63,087 nt of DNA from an uncultured Candidatus Pelagibacter sp. Its GTDB lineage: Bacteria > Pseudomonadota > Alphaproteobacteria > Pelagibacterales > Pelagibacteraceae. The DNA is taken from NCBI GenBank assembly GCA_905620465.1, contig CAJQTO010000011.1, forward strand, positions 1 through 63,087, given 5' to 3'. This document shows positions 36,324-45,602 of the stretch, piece after piece; the first letter of the stretch is position 1, and each line of letters begins with the position of its first letter. A program made the translations under genes and the position numbers. The notes beneath the pieces are model-generated. The model made no database searches and was not told the DNA's origin. It saw only the letters and a list, made by a program, of their open reading frames with translations.

Positions 36324-38411
36324 ATGTTTAAAGTATCGAGACAAGAAGTAGAAGTTGACGGGAAAACAATAATATTAGAAACCGGAAAAATCGCAAGACA
36401 AGCTGATGGGGCAATTATTGCAACGTGTGGTGAAACAGTAGTAATCGCAACTGCAGTTGGCGCAAAAAGAGTAAACCCAGATATTGATTATTTTCCACTG
36501 CAAGTAAGTTATCAAGAAAAATACTACGCAGCAGGAAAAATTCCTGGTGGATATTTTAAAAGAGAAGCAAGACCTACAGAGGCTGAAACATTAATTTCTA
36601 GATTAATTGACAGACCAATTAGACCTTTGTTTCCAGAAGAATTTAGAAATGAAGTACAAGTATTACCAACAGTACTTTCTTATGACGGTATTAATGAGCC
36701 AGATGTATTAGCTATTATTGCTTGTTCAGCAGCTTTAGCAATATCTGGAATGCCTTTTCAAGGACCAGTTGGCGCCTCAAGAGTTGGCTTAATAGACGAT
36801 AAGTTTATATCTAACCCAACTAAAGAAGAAATTGAAAAATCAAATTTAAACCTAGTAGTTGCTGGAACTAAAGATGCAGTTTTAATGGTAGAATCCGAAA
36901 CTTCAGGTTTATCTGAAAAAATAATGTTAGATGCAGTTAAATTTGGACATGAAAAATTTGTTCCTGTTATTGCAGCAATCGAAGCATTAGTTAAAGATTG
37001 TGGAAAAAAACAATGGGTTGTTGAAAAGAAAGATTTATCTAAATTAGAAAAGAAAATTTCAGATAATTTTAATAAAGATTTAACAGCAGCATTTGCCATT
37101 AGAGACAAGCAGAAGAGATCAACTTTAATAGGTGAAATTACTGCAAGATGTAAAGAAATGTTTAAAGAAGATGAATCTTATTCAGATCTAGATGTTTCTA
37201 TGATGCTTAAAAAGACTGAGAAGAAAATTGTAAGAACTGATATCTTAAAAAATAAATCTAGAATTGATGGTCGTTCTTTAAGTGATGTTAGACAAATTGA
37301 TTGTCAAGTTGGCGTTCTACCGAGAACTCATGGTTCAGCTTTGTTTACTAGAGGAGAAACACAGGCATTAGTTGTTTTAACATTAGGAACTTCTGAAGAT
37401 GAGCAAAGAGTAGAAAGTCTTGATGGATTAAAGCGTAATAGATTTATGCTTCACTACAATTTCCCTCCTTTTTCTGTTGGTGAAACAGGAAGAATTGGAA
37501 CGGGTAGAAGAGAAATTGGCCATGGTAAATTAGCTTGGAGAGCGCTTAATTCTTCATTACCTGAACAAGAAGCATTTCCATATACTTACAGAGTTGTATC
37601 TGAGATTACAGAGTCAAATGGTTCGTCTTCAATGGCGTCTGTTTGTGGTGCATCATTAGCATTGATGGATGCTGGTGTTCCAATAAAAGCTCCTGTTGCA
37701 GGTATTGCTATGGGACTTATTAAAGAAGGAAATGATTTTTCAGTTCTTTCAGATATTTTAGGTGATGAAGATCACTTAGGTGACATGGACTTTAAAGTTG
37801 CTGGAACTGCAGAAGGTATTACTTCTTTACAAATGGATATTAAAATCACTGGAATAACATTTGAGATAATGGAACAAGCTTTAGCGCAAGCTAAAGAAGG
37901 AAGAATTCACATCTTAGGTGAGATGGCGAAAGCTTTGTCTGGTTCTAGAGATAGTGTTTCTAAATATACTCCTAAAATTGAAACAATTACTGTTGATAAA
38001 AAAGATATTGCAGCTGTAATTGGAAAAGGTGGTGCAACAATTAGAGAGATTGTTGAGTTATCAGGAGCCAAAGTAGATGTTAAAGATACAGGTGAAGTAA
38101 CAGTAGCTGCTCCAGATGAAGAATCTAGAAACAAAGCAATGGCTATGATCAAAGATATTATTGCTAAACCTGAAATGAATAAAATCTACACAGGTAAAGT
38201 AATGAAAATTATGGAATTTGGTGCTTTCGTTAACTTCTTAGGGAAACAAGATGGTCTTGTTCACATCTCAGAACTTGCTGCTAAAAGAGTGGAAAAAGTT
38301 ACTGACGTTGTAAAAGAAGGTGATGAAGTTACTGTTAAAGTAATTGGTTTTGATAGAGGTAAAGTTAAACTTTCTATGAAACAAGCTATAACTGGCACAG
38401 AAGCAAAATAA
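36324..38411 (+). CDS. pnp: Polynucleotide phosphorylase
   Basis: Phosphorolytic 3'-5' exoribonuclease and degradosome component. Two RNase PH domains are seen (first about 10-225 with [21 protein letters not shown]; second about 310-545 with [17 protein letters not shown] and [18 protein letters not shown], the catalytic Asp block). These are followed by KH ([20 protein letters not shown]) and S1 ([19 protein letters not shown]). Length 695 is full. It is the last gene of the nusA unit and is followed by a good terminator. Confidence 0.98.
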   Translation: MFKVSRQEVEVDGKTIILETGKIARQADGAIIATCGETVVIATAVGAKRVNPDIDYFPLQVSYQEKYYAAGKIPGGYFKREARPTEAETLISRLIDRPIRPLFPEEFRNEVQVLPTVLSYDGINEPDVLAIIACSAALAISGMPFQGPVGASRVGLIDDKFISNPTKEEIEKSNLNLVVAGTKDAVLMVESETSGLSEKIMLDAVKFGHEKFVPVIAAIEALVKDCGKKQWVVEKKDLSKLEKKISDNFNKDLTAAFAIRDKQKRSTLIGEITARCKEMFKEDESYSDLDVSMMLKKTEKKIVRTDILKNKSRIDGRSLSDVRQIDCQVGVLPRTHGSALFTRGETQALVVLTLGTSEDEQRVESLDGLKRNRFMLHYNFPPFSVGETGRIGTGRREIGHGKLAWRALNSSLPEQEAFPYTYRVVSEITESNGSSSMASVCGASLALMDAGVPIKAPVAGIAMGLIKEGNDFSVLSDILGDEDHLGDMDFKVAGTAEGITSLQMDIKITGITFEIMEQALAQAKEGRIHILGEMAKALSGSRDSVSKYTPKIETITVDKKDIAAVIGKGGATIREIVELSGAKVDVKDTGEVTVAAPDEESRNKAMAMIKDIIAKPEMNKIYTGKVMKIMEFGAFVNFLGKQDGLVHISELAAKRVEKVTDVVKEGDEVTVKVIGFDRGKVKLSMKQAITGTEAK

Positions 38412-38427
38412 TATAAATTAAGGTTTT

Positions 38428-38460
38428 AACCCTCTAGAATGAAAGTTCTGGAGGGTTTCT
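38428..38460 (+). terminator. Intrinsic terminator after pnp
   Basis: AACCCTCTAGAA pairs with TTCTGGAGGGTT (12 positions, one G-U pair) around a TGAAAG loop, followed by TTTCTTATTTT. It closes the long rightward unit and lies against the end of the convergent SulP gene, so it could also slow transcription arriving from that side. Confidence 0.85.
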
Positions 38461-40085
38461 TATTTTCCGAAAATCCCTAATTTAACACTATAATCAATTG
38501 CCATTCCATAATCAGGATCATCATCACTATCAACAACCAATTGGCCAGATCTTCTAAGTAATTTGTGACAGTCACGAGTTAAGTGTCTAAGTTTAACTTT
38601 TTTTCGAAAACTATTATATTTATCTGCAATATCTTCAATCGCCTTCAAAGCAGATTGATCAATTACTTTTGATCTAGCAAAATCGATAATAATTACTTCT
38701 GGATCTTCAGATGGATTAAAAATTTCTAAAAAACTGTTAGTTGAACTAAAAAAAAGTGGCCCTTCTATTTCATAAACTTTTGCACCTTTTTCAGTTTTAG
38801 ATGGTCTTTCTATGGCTCTAATTCTTGACGCAGATTTCCACGCAAAAACTAGTGCAGATACAATTATACCGACTATTACGGCAACAGCCAAATCCTCAAG
38901 AACTGTTACGACAGTTACAAGAATAGTAACTAGTGCATCACTCTTGGGAACAAAAAATAAAATTTTTAAAGAATTCCAAGCAAATGTTGCAATCACAACC
39001 ATAAACATAACCCCCACTAAGGCAGCAATAGGTATCATTTCAATATATGAAGAAGCATATAAAATAAAAATTAATAAAAATAAAGCAGCAGCTATTCCAG
39101 CAATACGTGTTCTACCGCCAGACTTAACATTAATCATTGACTGTCCAATCATTGCACAACCACCCATTCCTCCAAAAAAACCAGTAACTGTATTTGCTAA
39201 ACCTTGTGCCAAACATTCTTGGCTAGCCCCGCCTCTCTTGTTGGTAATTTCCCCTACTAAATTCAATGTTAATAAGCTTTCAATTAACCCAATTGAAGCC
39301 AATATAAATGCATAAGGGAAAATAATTTTCAAAGTTTCAAAGTTTAAAGGGATATTTGGTATTGAAAAATTCGGAAGACCTCCTTTAACACTAGCAAGAT
39401 CCCCAACACTTGGGATATTAATTTTTAATACTAAAACCAATATAGTAGTTGCTAAAATAGCAACTAAGGTAGCTGGTAGTGCTTTTGTTATTTTAGGTAA
39501 TAACCATATAATAAGCATAGTTAGAATAACAAAGCCAATTGAGTAAATTAATGTATCACCTGTAATCCAAACTGACTCTCCAAGGGAATTGAATGTTTTA
39601 AATTGACTAAGTTGAGAAATACCAATTACTATTGCTAAACCATTGACAAAACCAAGCATCACAGGCTGGGGAACCATTCTAATAAATTTTCCAAGTTTAA
39701 AAACACCTGCAATCAATTGCAAAATTCCCATTAAAACAACAGTTGCAAAAAGATATTCTACGCCATGATCCATAACAAGTGCTACCATAACAACAGCTAA
39801 CGCTCCTGTTGCTCCAGAAATCATTCCAGGGCGACCGCCCACTATCGCCGTAATCAAACCAACTATAAAAGCTGCATAAAGGCCCGATAAGGGTGCAACC
39901 CCAGCAACAAAAGCAAAAGCGATAGCTTCCGGGACCAAAGCTAAAGCAACAGTTAATCCTGATAGAATTTCAACTCTAAATAATGAAAAAGATGCACCTT
40001 CCATTGGAATATAATTTTGTGAGTTAAAACTAAAGGATTTTGCAATATCCATAAGTGCCTGTGACGGAGTTGTTATTTTTTTCAA
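38460..40085 (-). CDS. SulP/SLC26-family anion transporter with STAS domain
   Basis: Inner-membrane carrier of inorganic or small organic anions. The family start EILSGLTVALALVPEAIAFAFVAG and the following GLYAAFIVGLITAIVGGRPGMISGATGALAVVM are classic SulP. About 10-12 membrane segments fill residues 30-410, including ECLAQGLANTVTGFFGGMGGCAMIGQSMINVKSGG. A C-terminal STAS domain (about 430-525, VIIIDFARSKVIDQSALKAI) follows. Sulfate, bicarbonate or a dicarboxylate are possible; since SAR11 is reported to lack assimilatory sulfate reduction, bicarbonate or another anion deserves equal weight. It lies 11 bases after fabI on the same strand. Confidence 0.9.
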   Translation of the reverse strand: MKKITTPSQALMDIAKSFSFNSQNYIPMEGASFSLFRVEILSGLTVALALVPEAIAFAFVAGVAPLSGLYAAFIVGLITAIVGGRPGMISGATGALAVVMVALVMDHGVEYLFATVVLMGILQLIAGVFKLGKFIRMVPQPVMLGFVNGLAIVIGISQLSQFKTFNSLGESVWITGDTLIYSIGFVILTMLIIWLLPKITKALPATLVAILATTILVLVLKINIPSVGDLASVKGGLPNFSIPNIPLNFETLKIIFPYAFILASIGLIESLLTLNLVGEITNKRGGASQECLAQGLANTVTGFFGGMGGCAMIGQSMINVKSGGRTRIAGIAAALFLLIFILYASSYIEMIPIAALVGVMFMVVIATFAWNSLKILFFVPKSDALVTILVTVVTVLEDLAVAVIVGIIVSALVFAWKSASRIRAIERPSKTEKGAKVYEIEGPLFFSSTNSFLEIFNPSEDPEVIIIDFARSKVIDQSALKAIEDIADKYNSFRKKVKLRHLTRDCHKLLRRSGQLVVDSDDDPDYGMAIDYSVKLGIFGK

Positions 40086-40096
40086 AAGTTTTCTAT

Positions 40097-40882
40097 TTAG
40101 GTAATATTTTTTGGATCGGGCATTCCAACCTTGTTGTAACCAGCATCAACATAGTGAATTTCACCTGTAACACCAGCAGCAAGATCGCTTAATAGATATA
40201 AAGCTGAGTTCCCAACATCATGAATATCTACATTTCTCTTTAAGAAAGAATGGTCTGCATTCCATTTATAAAGGAATTTTGCATCTCCAATAGCAGAAGC
40301 TGCTAAGGTTTTAATTGGTCCTGCGCTTATTGCATTCACTCTCATTCCTTTAGCCCCCAAGTCTCTTGCAAGGTACTTAACACTTGCCTCGAGAGCAGAC
40401 TTACAAACACCCATTACATTATAATTTGGAATAGCTTTATTAGATTCATAAGTTAAAGTTAATAAGCTTCCACCTTCTTTCATTATTTTAGAAGCTTCTT
40501 TAGAAACTTCTGTAAATGAAAAACACGAAATTAACATACTCTTTAAAAAATTTTCTCTAGTAGTGTTTAAATATTCACCAGATAATTCTGATTTATCTGA
40601 AAAAGCAACTGCATGAACAACAAAATCAATTTGTCCCCATTGTGATTTTATATCTTCGAAAAGTTTTATTACCTCTTCTTTATTTTCAACATCACAGCTA
40701 AAAGTAATATTTGAGTTTAATTTTTCAGCTAAAGGGATAACTCTTTTTTTTAATGCATCACCTAGATATGTGAATGCTAATTCAGCTCCCGCTTCTGCTA
40801 ATTTTTGAGAAATACCCCAGGCAATAGACCTTTCATTTGCAACACCCATGATTAATCCTCTCTTACCCTTCATTAAACTCAT
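40097..40882 (-). CDS. fabI: Enoyl-ACP reductase FabI
   Basis: NADH-dependent reduction of the enoyl-ACP double bond, the last step of the fatty-acid elongation cycle. Short-chain dehydrogenase fold with LIMGVANERSIAWGISQKLAE at the N-terminus and the YX6K catalytic arrangement in YNVMGVCKSALEASVKYLARDLG, then MRVNAISAGPIKTLAA. Length 261 is normal. It directly follows fabB (no gap) in the fabA-fabB-fabI unit beside irr, the alphaproteobacterial order. Confidence 0.96.
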   Translation of the reverse strand: MSLMKGKRGLIMGVANERSIAWGISQKLAEAGAELAFTYLGDALKKRVIPLAEKLNSNITFSCDVENKEEVIKLFEDIKSQWGQIDFVVHAVAFSDKSELSGEYLNTTRENFLKSMLISCFSFTEVSKEASKIMKEGGSLLTLTYESNKAIPNYNVMGVCKSALEASVKYLARDLGAKGMRVNAISAGPIKTLAASAIGDAKFLYKWNADHSFLKRNVDIHDVGNSALYLLSDLAAGVTGEIHYVDAGYNKVGMPDPKNIT

Positions 40883-42094
40883 TTAAATTTTTTCAAAAAT
40901 TAAAGTTGCGTTTGTTCCACCAAAACCAAAACTGTTAGACATTACTGAATTTAAATCTACATCCGTTTCTGTTTTAGTTACAATTGGGAATTTTTTGGCT
41001 TCGTCATCCATGTTAGTAATATTAACTGATGCTGTAATAAAGTTATTTTTCATCATGATTAAACTATAGATAGCCTCATGAACCGAAGCTGCACCTAATG
41101 GGTGACCAGAAAGTGATTTAGTAGAACTGATTTTAGGAATCTCAGCACCAAACGCTTCACTAACTGCTTTTAATTCTGTCATATCTCCTACCGGAGTCGA
41201 TGTTCCATGAGTATTTAAGTAATTAACTTTATTTTTTGCAGTCGCTAAAGCCATCTTCATACATCTAACAGCACCTTCGCCTGATGGAGCCACCATATCA
41301 TACCCGTCAGAAGTTGCGCCATACCCTGTTAATTCACCATATATCTTCGCACCTCTTGCTTTTGCGTGTTCATACTCTTCAAGTACTAAAACACCACCAC
41401 CACCAGCTATAACAAATCCATCTCTAGTCTTATCATAAGCTCTTGATGCTTTTTCAGGCGTATCATTGTATTTAGAAGATAGTGCGGTCATTGCATCAAA
41501 CATCGCAGTCATAGCCCAGTGTAATTCCTCACTACCACCTGCAAACATAATGTTTTGTTTTCCCATTTGTATTAATTCCATAGAGTGCCCGATACAGTGT
41601 CCACTAGTTGCACAAGCTGAGCTCATTGTATAATTTACTCCTTTAATTTTAAAAGGCACAGCAAGTGTGGCAGAAGCTGTACTAGCCATAGTTCTTGGAA
41701 CAATAAAAGGCCCCATTAATTTTGGAGTTTTTGCTCTAGTTTTATCAGCAGCTACAATAACATTTTCAATTGAAGGTCCACCAGAACCCATAACTATTCC
41801 AGTTTTAAAATTACTAACATCTTTTTCATCTAAACCTGAATCGTCAATAGCCTCTTTCATTGCTATATAATTATACGCAGAACCAGAGCCCATAAATCTA
41901 ATTGTTTTTCTATCAACGTGATCTTCTAATTTTATATTTGGTTTGCCATGAATATGACTTTTTAAATTGTGTTCTTTATATTCTTCAGAAAAAGATATTC
42001 CAGATTTTGAATTTAAAAGAGATTGATAAACTTCATGTTGATTATTACCCAAACATGAAACAATTCCCAAGCCTGTAATTACCACTCTTCTCAT
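40883..42094 (-). CDS. fabB: Beta-ketoacyl-ACP synthase I FabB
   Basis: Condenses acyl-ACP with malonyl-ACP and is required for unsaturated chains made with FabA. The N-terminus is [17 protein letters not shown], the nucleophile is in [19 protein letters not shown], and the His pair appears in [13 protein letters not shown] and [15 protein letters not shown], with [15 protein letters not shown] at the end. Length 403 is typical. It overlaps fabA by one base. Confidence 0.97.
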   Translation of the reverse strand: MRRVVITGLGIVSCLGNNQHEVYQSLLNSKSGISFSEEYKEHNLKSHIHGKPNIKLEDHVDRKTIRFMGSGSAYNYIAMKEAIDDSGLDEKDVSNFKTGIVMGSGGPSIENVIVAADKTRAKTPKLMGPFIVPRTMASTASATLAVPFKIKGVNYTMSSACATSGHCIGHSMELIQMGKQNIMFAGGSEELHWAMTAMFDAMTALSSKYNDTPEKASRAYDKTRDGFVIAGGGGVLVLEEYEHAKARGAKIYGELTGYGATSDGYDMVAPSGEGAVRCMKMALATAKNKVNYLNTHGTSTPVGDMTELKAVSEAFGAEIPKISSTKSLSGHPLGAASVHEAIYSLIMMKNNFITASVNITNMDDEAKKFPIVTKTETDVDLNSVMSNSFGFGGTNATLIFEKI

Positions 42095-42594
42095 TATTTA
42101 AATAATCCCACTTTTAAACTTTCTGCTGAATATATTTTTTTATCATCTGCCAATACAATACCATTTGCAAGGCCAACTGTAGTTCCACCTGGAGCCATAA
42201 TTTTTTTCATATCAATTTCATACTTTACTTTTTTTACATTCTTTAAAACTTCACCTGTAAACTTAACAGTGCTAACACCTAATGCCCTACCTTTTCCTGG
42301 GTTTCCTAACCATCCAAGGTAAAAACCCACTAACTGCCACATTGCATCTAGGCCTAGACAACCTGGCATTACAGGGTCTTCTTTAAAGTGACAATCAAAG
42401 AACCAAAGATCCTCTTTAATATCAAGTTCAGCTTTTAAAGAACCTTTTTTGAAAATACCATTTTCTTCATTGATTTCAGTTATTCTATCAAACATAAGCA
42501 TTGGAGGAAGCGGTAATTTTGCATTACCTGGGCCAAAAAGTTCTCCATTTCCGCAGCTTATTAGCTCATCATATGTAAATGAGTTTTTTTTCAT
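42094..42594 (-). CDS. fabA: 3-Hydroxydecanoyl-ACP dehydratase/isomerase FabA
   Basis: Dehydrates 3-hydroxydecanoyl-ACP and isomerises the product to start unsaturated fatty-acid synthesis. The catalytic His is in [25 protein letters not shown], which also carries the Asp. [10 protein letters not shown] near the N-terminus and [21 protein letters not shown] confirm the family. Length 166. First gene of the leftward fab unit; AAAGGA precedes its ATG. It is divergent from irr across 73 bases that carry an Irr-box-like sequence. Confidence 0.97.
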   Translation of the reverse strand: MKKNSFTYDELISCGNGELFGPGNAKLPLPPMLMFDRITEINEENGIFKKGSLKAELDIKEDLWFFDCHFKEDPVMPGCLGLDAMWQLVGFYLGWLGNPGKGRALGVSTVKFTGEVLKNVKKVKYEIDMKKIMAPGGTTVGLANGIVLADDKKIYSAESLKVGLFK

Positions 42595-42645
42595 AAATTA
42601 AGATCCTTTAATACTTGATTTGTAAGGATTATAATATAGAAATAG

Positions 42646-42662
42646 TTTAGAACTATTATAAA
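42646..42662. promoter_or_regulatory. Irr-box (iron control element)-like sequence between fabA and irr
   Basis: TTTAGAACTATTATAAA matches the published alphaproteobacterial Irr operator TTTAGAA-N3-TTCTAAA in 13 of 14 defined positions (C to A in the right half). It ends 5 bases before the irr ATG and could give autoregulation of irr and control of the divergent fab genes. The match is read by eye. Confidence 0.55.
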
Positions 42663-42667
42663 CAATA

Positions 42668-43096
42668 ATGAGTAATTTAAATATTTATAAGAAAAAATTA
42701 AGAGAATCTGGTTTAAGACCAACTAGACAGAGACTTAAAATCTGTGAAGTGCTGTTTTCACCTGAAAAAACTTTCCATTTCACAATAAATGATCTTACTA
42801 AGATTATTGAGGAAAAACTGAGTGAAAAAATTTCGCTAGCTACAGTTTACAATACTATTCATGCTTTTAAAAAAAAAGGTTATCTAAAAGAAATTTCAAT
42901 TAATAGTGACAAGAGTTACTTCGATACTAATGTTACTGAACACCACCATTTTTTTGATGAAGACACAAATGAATTAACTGACTGTAGTAGTGATGATATT
43001 GATTCTGTAAATATAAAACAAAACATTACAGGAAAAAAAATAAAATCTATAGAAGTGCTAATTAAAGTTGCAACTGATAATCAAAATCAAAATTAA
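42668..43096 (+). CDS. irr: Iron response regulator Irr (Fur superfamily)
   Basis: Global iron regulator of alphaproteobacteria that responds to haem status rather than Fe2+. The diagnostic N-terminus LRESGLRPTRQRLKICEVLF is present, then ISLATVYNTIHAFKKKGYLKEI, then SYFDTNVTEHHHFFDEDTNEL with the HHH haem-related cluster. Length 142. In Rhizobiales and Rhodobacterales irr likewise sits beside fabA-fabB-fabI. An Irr-box-like site precedes it, and a second candidate lies before the rubrerythrin gene 104 bases downstream, so the next operon is a probable target. Confidence 0.93.
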   Translation: MSNLNIYKKKLRESGLRPTRQRLKICEVLFSPEKTFHFTINDLTKIIEEKLSEKISLATVYNTIHAFKKKGYLKEISINSDKSYFDTNVTEHHHFFDEDTNELTDCSSDDIDSVNIKQNITGKKIKSIEVLIKVATDNQNQN

Positions 43097-43134
43097 TTTA
43101 ATAATATCAATAGTTTAACATTTACATTAAAATA

Positions 43135-43175
43135 ATTCTAAACTGTTGACTTATAGTTTAGAATGATTATATATT
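43135..43175 (+). promoter_or_regulatory. Rubrerythrin promoter with perfect 10-bp inverted repeat of Irr-like half-sites
   Basis: ATTCTAAACT and AGTTTAGAAT are exact reverse complements separated by 10 bases, and both contain the Irr half-site TTTAGAA. The right arm continues as TTTAGAATGATTATATA, an ICE-like arrangement. Between and over them lie TTGACT and, 18 bases on, TATATT, a good sigma70 pair. A bound regulator would cover the promoter. A strong ribosome site AAGGAG lies 6 bases before the rubrerythrin ATG. Confidence 0.65.
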
Positions 43176-43200
43176 AATCATAATCATTAAGGAGAAAAAT

Positions 43201-43617
43201 ATGTCATTAAAAGGAAGTAAAACAGAAGAAAACTTAAAAGATGCATTTGCAGGTGAAAGCCAAGCAAACAGACGTTATTTATACTTTGCTCAAAAAGCAG
43301 ATATAGAAGGTTATAACGATGTAGCATCAGTATTTAGATCTACAGCAGAAGGTGAAACAGGACATGCTCATGGACATCTTGAGTATTTAGAGGAAGTTGG
43401 TGACCCCGCTACAGGATTACCAATTGGTGAAACTAAAGATAATTTAGCTTCAGCTGTTCAAGGTGAAACACATGAATATACAGACATGTACCCAGGTATG
43501 GCAAAAACAGCCAGAGAAGAAGGGTTTGGAGAAATTGCTGACTGGTTTGAAACTTTAGCAAAAGCTGAAAAATCACATGCAGGTAAATTCCAAAAAACAT
43601 TAGAATCTATTGCGTAA
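43201..43617 (+). CDS. Rubrerythrin (di-iron domain only)
   Basis: Ferritin-like di-iron protein likely reducing hydrogen peroxide. The 138 residues form the four-helix part only: [19 protein letters not shown], then [19 protein letters not shown], then [17 protein letters not shown], then [12 protein letters not shown]. These supply the paired E/ExxH iron ligands. The C-terminal rubredoxin domain of classical rubrerythrin is missing, so electrons must come from another protein; the Fe-S protein encoded next is the obvious candidate. A strong ribosome site and sigma70-like promoter indicate high expression under control of the adjacent inverted repeat. The family with this exact neighbour set recurs in alphaproteobacteria. 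Confidence 0.92.
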   Translation: MSLKGSKTEENLKDAFAGESQANRRYLYFAQKADIEGYNDVASVFRSTAEGETGHAHGHLEYLEEVGDPATGLPIGETKDNLASAVQGETHEYTDMYPGMAKTAREEGFGEIADWFETLAKAEKSHAGKFQKTLESIA

Positions 43618-43631
43618 ATAAGACTTAATTT

Positions 43632-43654
43632 ATGGTGGGGTTCTTCCCCACCAT
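43632..43654. terminator. Hairpin in the rubrerythrin / Fe-S gene gap
   Basis: ATGGTGGGG and CCCCACCAT form a perfect 9-bp stem around TTCTT. No T-run follows, so it is not a standard terminator. It may be a partial terminator or an mRNA-stabilising element that makes rubrerythrin message more abundant than the downstream genes. Confidence 0.6.
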
Positions 43655-43674
43655 TAAATCCTAAAATTTTAAAT

Positions 43675-45006
43675 ATGAGCAAAGAAGGCGGCACAGAAGC
43701 ACCTATAAGACATCCAATAAATTTTGAGCATCCTGATTTTTTAGATACAAAAAAATTAGATGACGAAATGAGAAGAGCATTTGATATCTGTCATGGATGT
43801 AGAAGATGTTTTAATTTATGCGACTCATTTCCAAAATTATTTGATATGATAGACGAGTCAGAAAATGAGGATGTAGAAAGTTTAAAAAGTGAACAATTTG
43901 AACCTGTAGTAGATGCCTGCACATTATGCGATATGTGTTTTATGACTAAGTGTCCTTATGTTCCACCACATGATTTCGATTTAGATTTTCCTCATTTAAT
44001 GTTGAGATATAGAACAGCTCAAAAAAAATTAAATAAATTACCAGCAGTACCAGCGCAATTAGCTCAAATTGATAGAAATGCAAAAATTGGTGTAATGCTA
44101 TCATCACTAATAAATTGGACAACAAATATTAAAAATACATTCTTTAGAAAAATATTAGAATTAGTTGCTGGAATTGATATGAGAGTTAAATTACCAGTTT
44201 ATAATTCAGAAACATTTACAAATTATTTTAAAAAAAATAATGATCCAATAAATACTGAAGCTCCATCCAAAAGTAGAAAAGTTGTAATTTATTCAACGTG
44301 CTTTGTTAATTTTAATAAAAAGGATACAGGAGTTGCTGCTTTAAAAGTTTTAAAGAAAAATGGAGTTGAAGTTCAAGAGGCTTACCCAGGATGTTGTGGA
44401 ATGCCTTACCTCGAACAAGCAGACCTTTTAAAAGTTGTTGAACAAGCCAAAAAAGTATCCAAAGACTTATTGGAATGGGTAGATAAAGGTTATAAAATTA
44501 TTACACTTACAGCTAGTTGTGGTTTAATGTTAAAATTTGAATGGCCATTATTATTGCCCAATAATGAAAATATTAAAAGAATTTCAAAAAATACTAGAGA
44601 TATAGATGAATATATCGTTGATATAGCACAAAACGAAGGCCTAGCAGAAGGTTTACAAGAAATTGATGGTGGGGTGACAGTTCACAATGCTTGTCACGCT
44701 AGAGCACAAAATATGGGCATTAAATCTAGAGATATGCTAAAATTTATTCCCAATATTAAAATGGATGTTGTTGAAAGATGTGCAGGCCATGGTGGAACTT
44801 TCGGGGTTATGAAGAAAACACACGATCTTGCTGTAAAAGTTGGAACACCAACAGCGAGACAGATTAAAAATAAAAATAATAAATACATGTCTTCAGACTG
44901 TCCTTTGGCGGGAAAGCATTTAAAACAATTAGAGACAGACACAAACATAGCCAACGATGAGGCACTACACCCCATCGAATTAATGGCAAAAAGTTATAGA
45001 TTATAA
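43675..45006 (+). CDS. GlpC/heterodisulfide-reductase-like Fe-S protein of the rubrerythrin operon
   Basis: Predicted redox protein. Two N-terminal cluster motifs are visible: [11 protein letters not shown] (Cys39, 42, 45, 49) and [13 protein letters not shown] (Cys82, 85, 88, 93). Two cysteine-rich CCG-type domains follow: YSTCFVN with [11 protein letters not shown], and HNACHAR with [11 protein letters not shown], where the second Cys of the CCG is Ala, as in GlpC-type proteins. CCG domains bind Fe-S clusters or disulfides in heterodisulfide reductase and GlpC. No flavin domain or membrane segment is seen. It lies between rubrerythrin and DUF3501 genes (gap 2 bases to the latter) and may pass electrons to rubrerythrin; this is inference. 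Confidence 0.85.
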   Translation: MSKEGGTEAPIRHPINFEHPDFLDTKKLDDEMRRAFDICHGCRRCFNLCDSFPKLFDMIDESENEDVESLKSEQFEPVVDACTLCDMCFMTKCPYVPPHDFDLDFPHLMLRYRTAQKKLNKLPAVPAQLAQIDRNAKIGVMLSSLINWTTNIKNTFFRKILELVAGIDMRVKLPVYNSETFTNYFKKNNDPINTEAPSKSRKVVIYSTCFVNFNKKDTGVAALKVLKKNGVEVQEAYPGCCGMPYLEQADLLKVVEQAKKVSKDLLEWVDKGYKIITLTASCGLMLKFEWPLLLPNNENIKRISKNTRDIDEYIVDIAQNEGLAEGLQEIDGGVTVHNACHARAQNMGIKSRDMLKFIPNIKMDVVERCAGHGGTFGVMKKTHDLAVKVGTPTARQIKNKNNKYMSSDCPLAGKHLKQLETDTNIANDEALHPIELMAKSYRL

Positions 45007-45008
45007 TT

Positions 45009-45602
45009 ATGAGCAAAGAAAAAAGATTAATTGAAAAAAAAGATTTAATGTCAGCAGATATTTATGCTGGAAATAGAAAACAAATTAGAAAAGACCTTGT
45101 CGAATTTAAAAAAAATAGAAGAATAGCACTTGGCCCTTATGCAACTTTTTATTTTGAAAGTTTTGAGACTATGGTGGCGCAAATTCAAGAAATGTTACAT
45201 ATTGAAAAAGGTGGTGACCAACAATTAAAAGATGAGTTAATTGCTTATAATCCTTTAGTCCCAAATGGAAAAGAGCTTACGGCAACCCTAATGTTTGAAA
45301 TTGACAATCCAATTTCTAGAGGAGCATTTTTAGGAAAAGTTGGTGGGATAGAAGAAAAAATATTTATGAAAATTGATAACGAGGAGATTAAAGCAGCACC
45401 CGAAGATGATGTGGATAGAACGTCAGCTGAAGGAAAGGCATCTTCAGTACAATTTATTCATTTTAAATTTAATGATGATCAAATTAATAAAATTAAATCA
45501 GGTAATATAAATATTGAACTTGGGATAGATCATAAAGAATATTCACACACTACAAAATTAACTGAAGATAACGTCAAATCCTTATCAGCTGATTTTATTT
45601 AG
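45009..45602 (+). CDS. DUF3501 family protein
   Basis: Protein of unknown function, 197 residues, soluble, without signal peptide or cysteine motifs. Recognisable family blocks are RRIALGPYATFYFESFETMVAQIQEML and DELIAYNPLVPNGKELTATLMFEID, then SVQFIHFKF and GIDHKEYSH near the end. It follows the Fe-S protein by 2 bases, completing a three-gene unit with rubrerythrin that is conserved in alphaproteobacteria. The conserved Tyr/Asn/His positions could bind a metal or partner, but nothing here proves it. It overlaps the convergent SH3 protein gene by 8 bases. Confidence 0.85.
   Translation: MSKEKRLIEKKDLMSADIYAGNRKQIRKDLVEFKKNRRIALGPYATFYFESFETMVAQIQEMLHIEKGGDQQLKDELIAYNPLVPNGKELTATLMFEIDNPISRGAFLGKVGGIEEKIFMKIDNEEIKAAPEDDVDRTSAEGKASSVQFIHFKFNDDQINKIKSGNINIELGIDHKEYSHTTKLTEDNVKSLSADFI

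Noticed and set aside
38812-39315. 167-residue rightward ORF opposite the SulP gene
   Set aside because: Low-complexity Ile/Thr/Ala-rich translation, entirely antisense to a clear transporter; a shadow frame.
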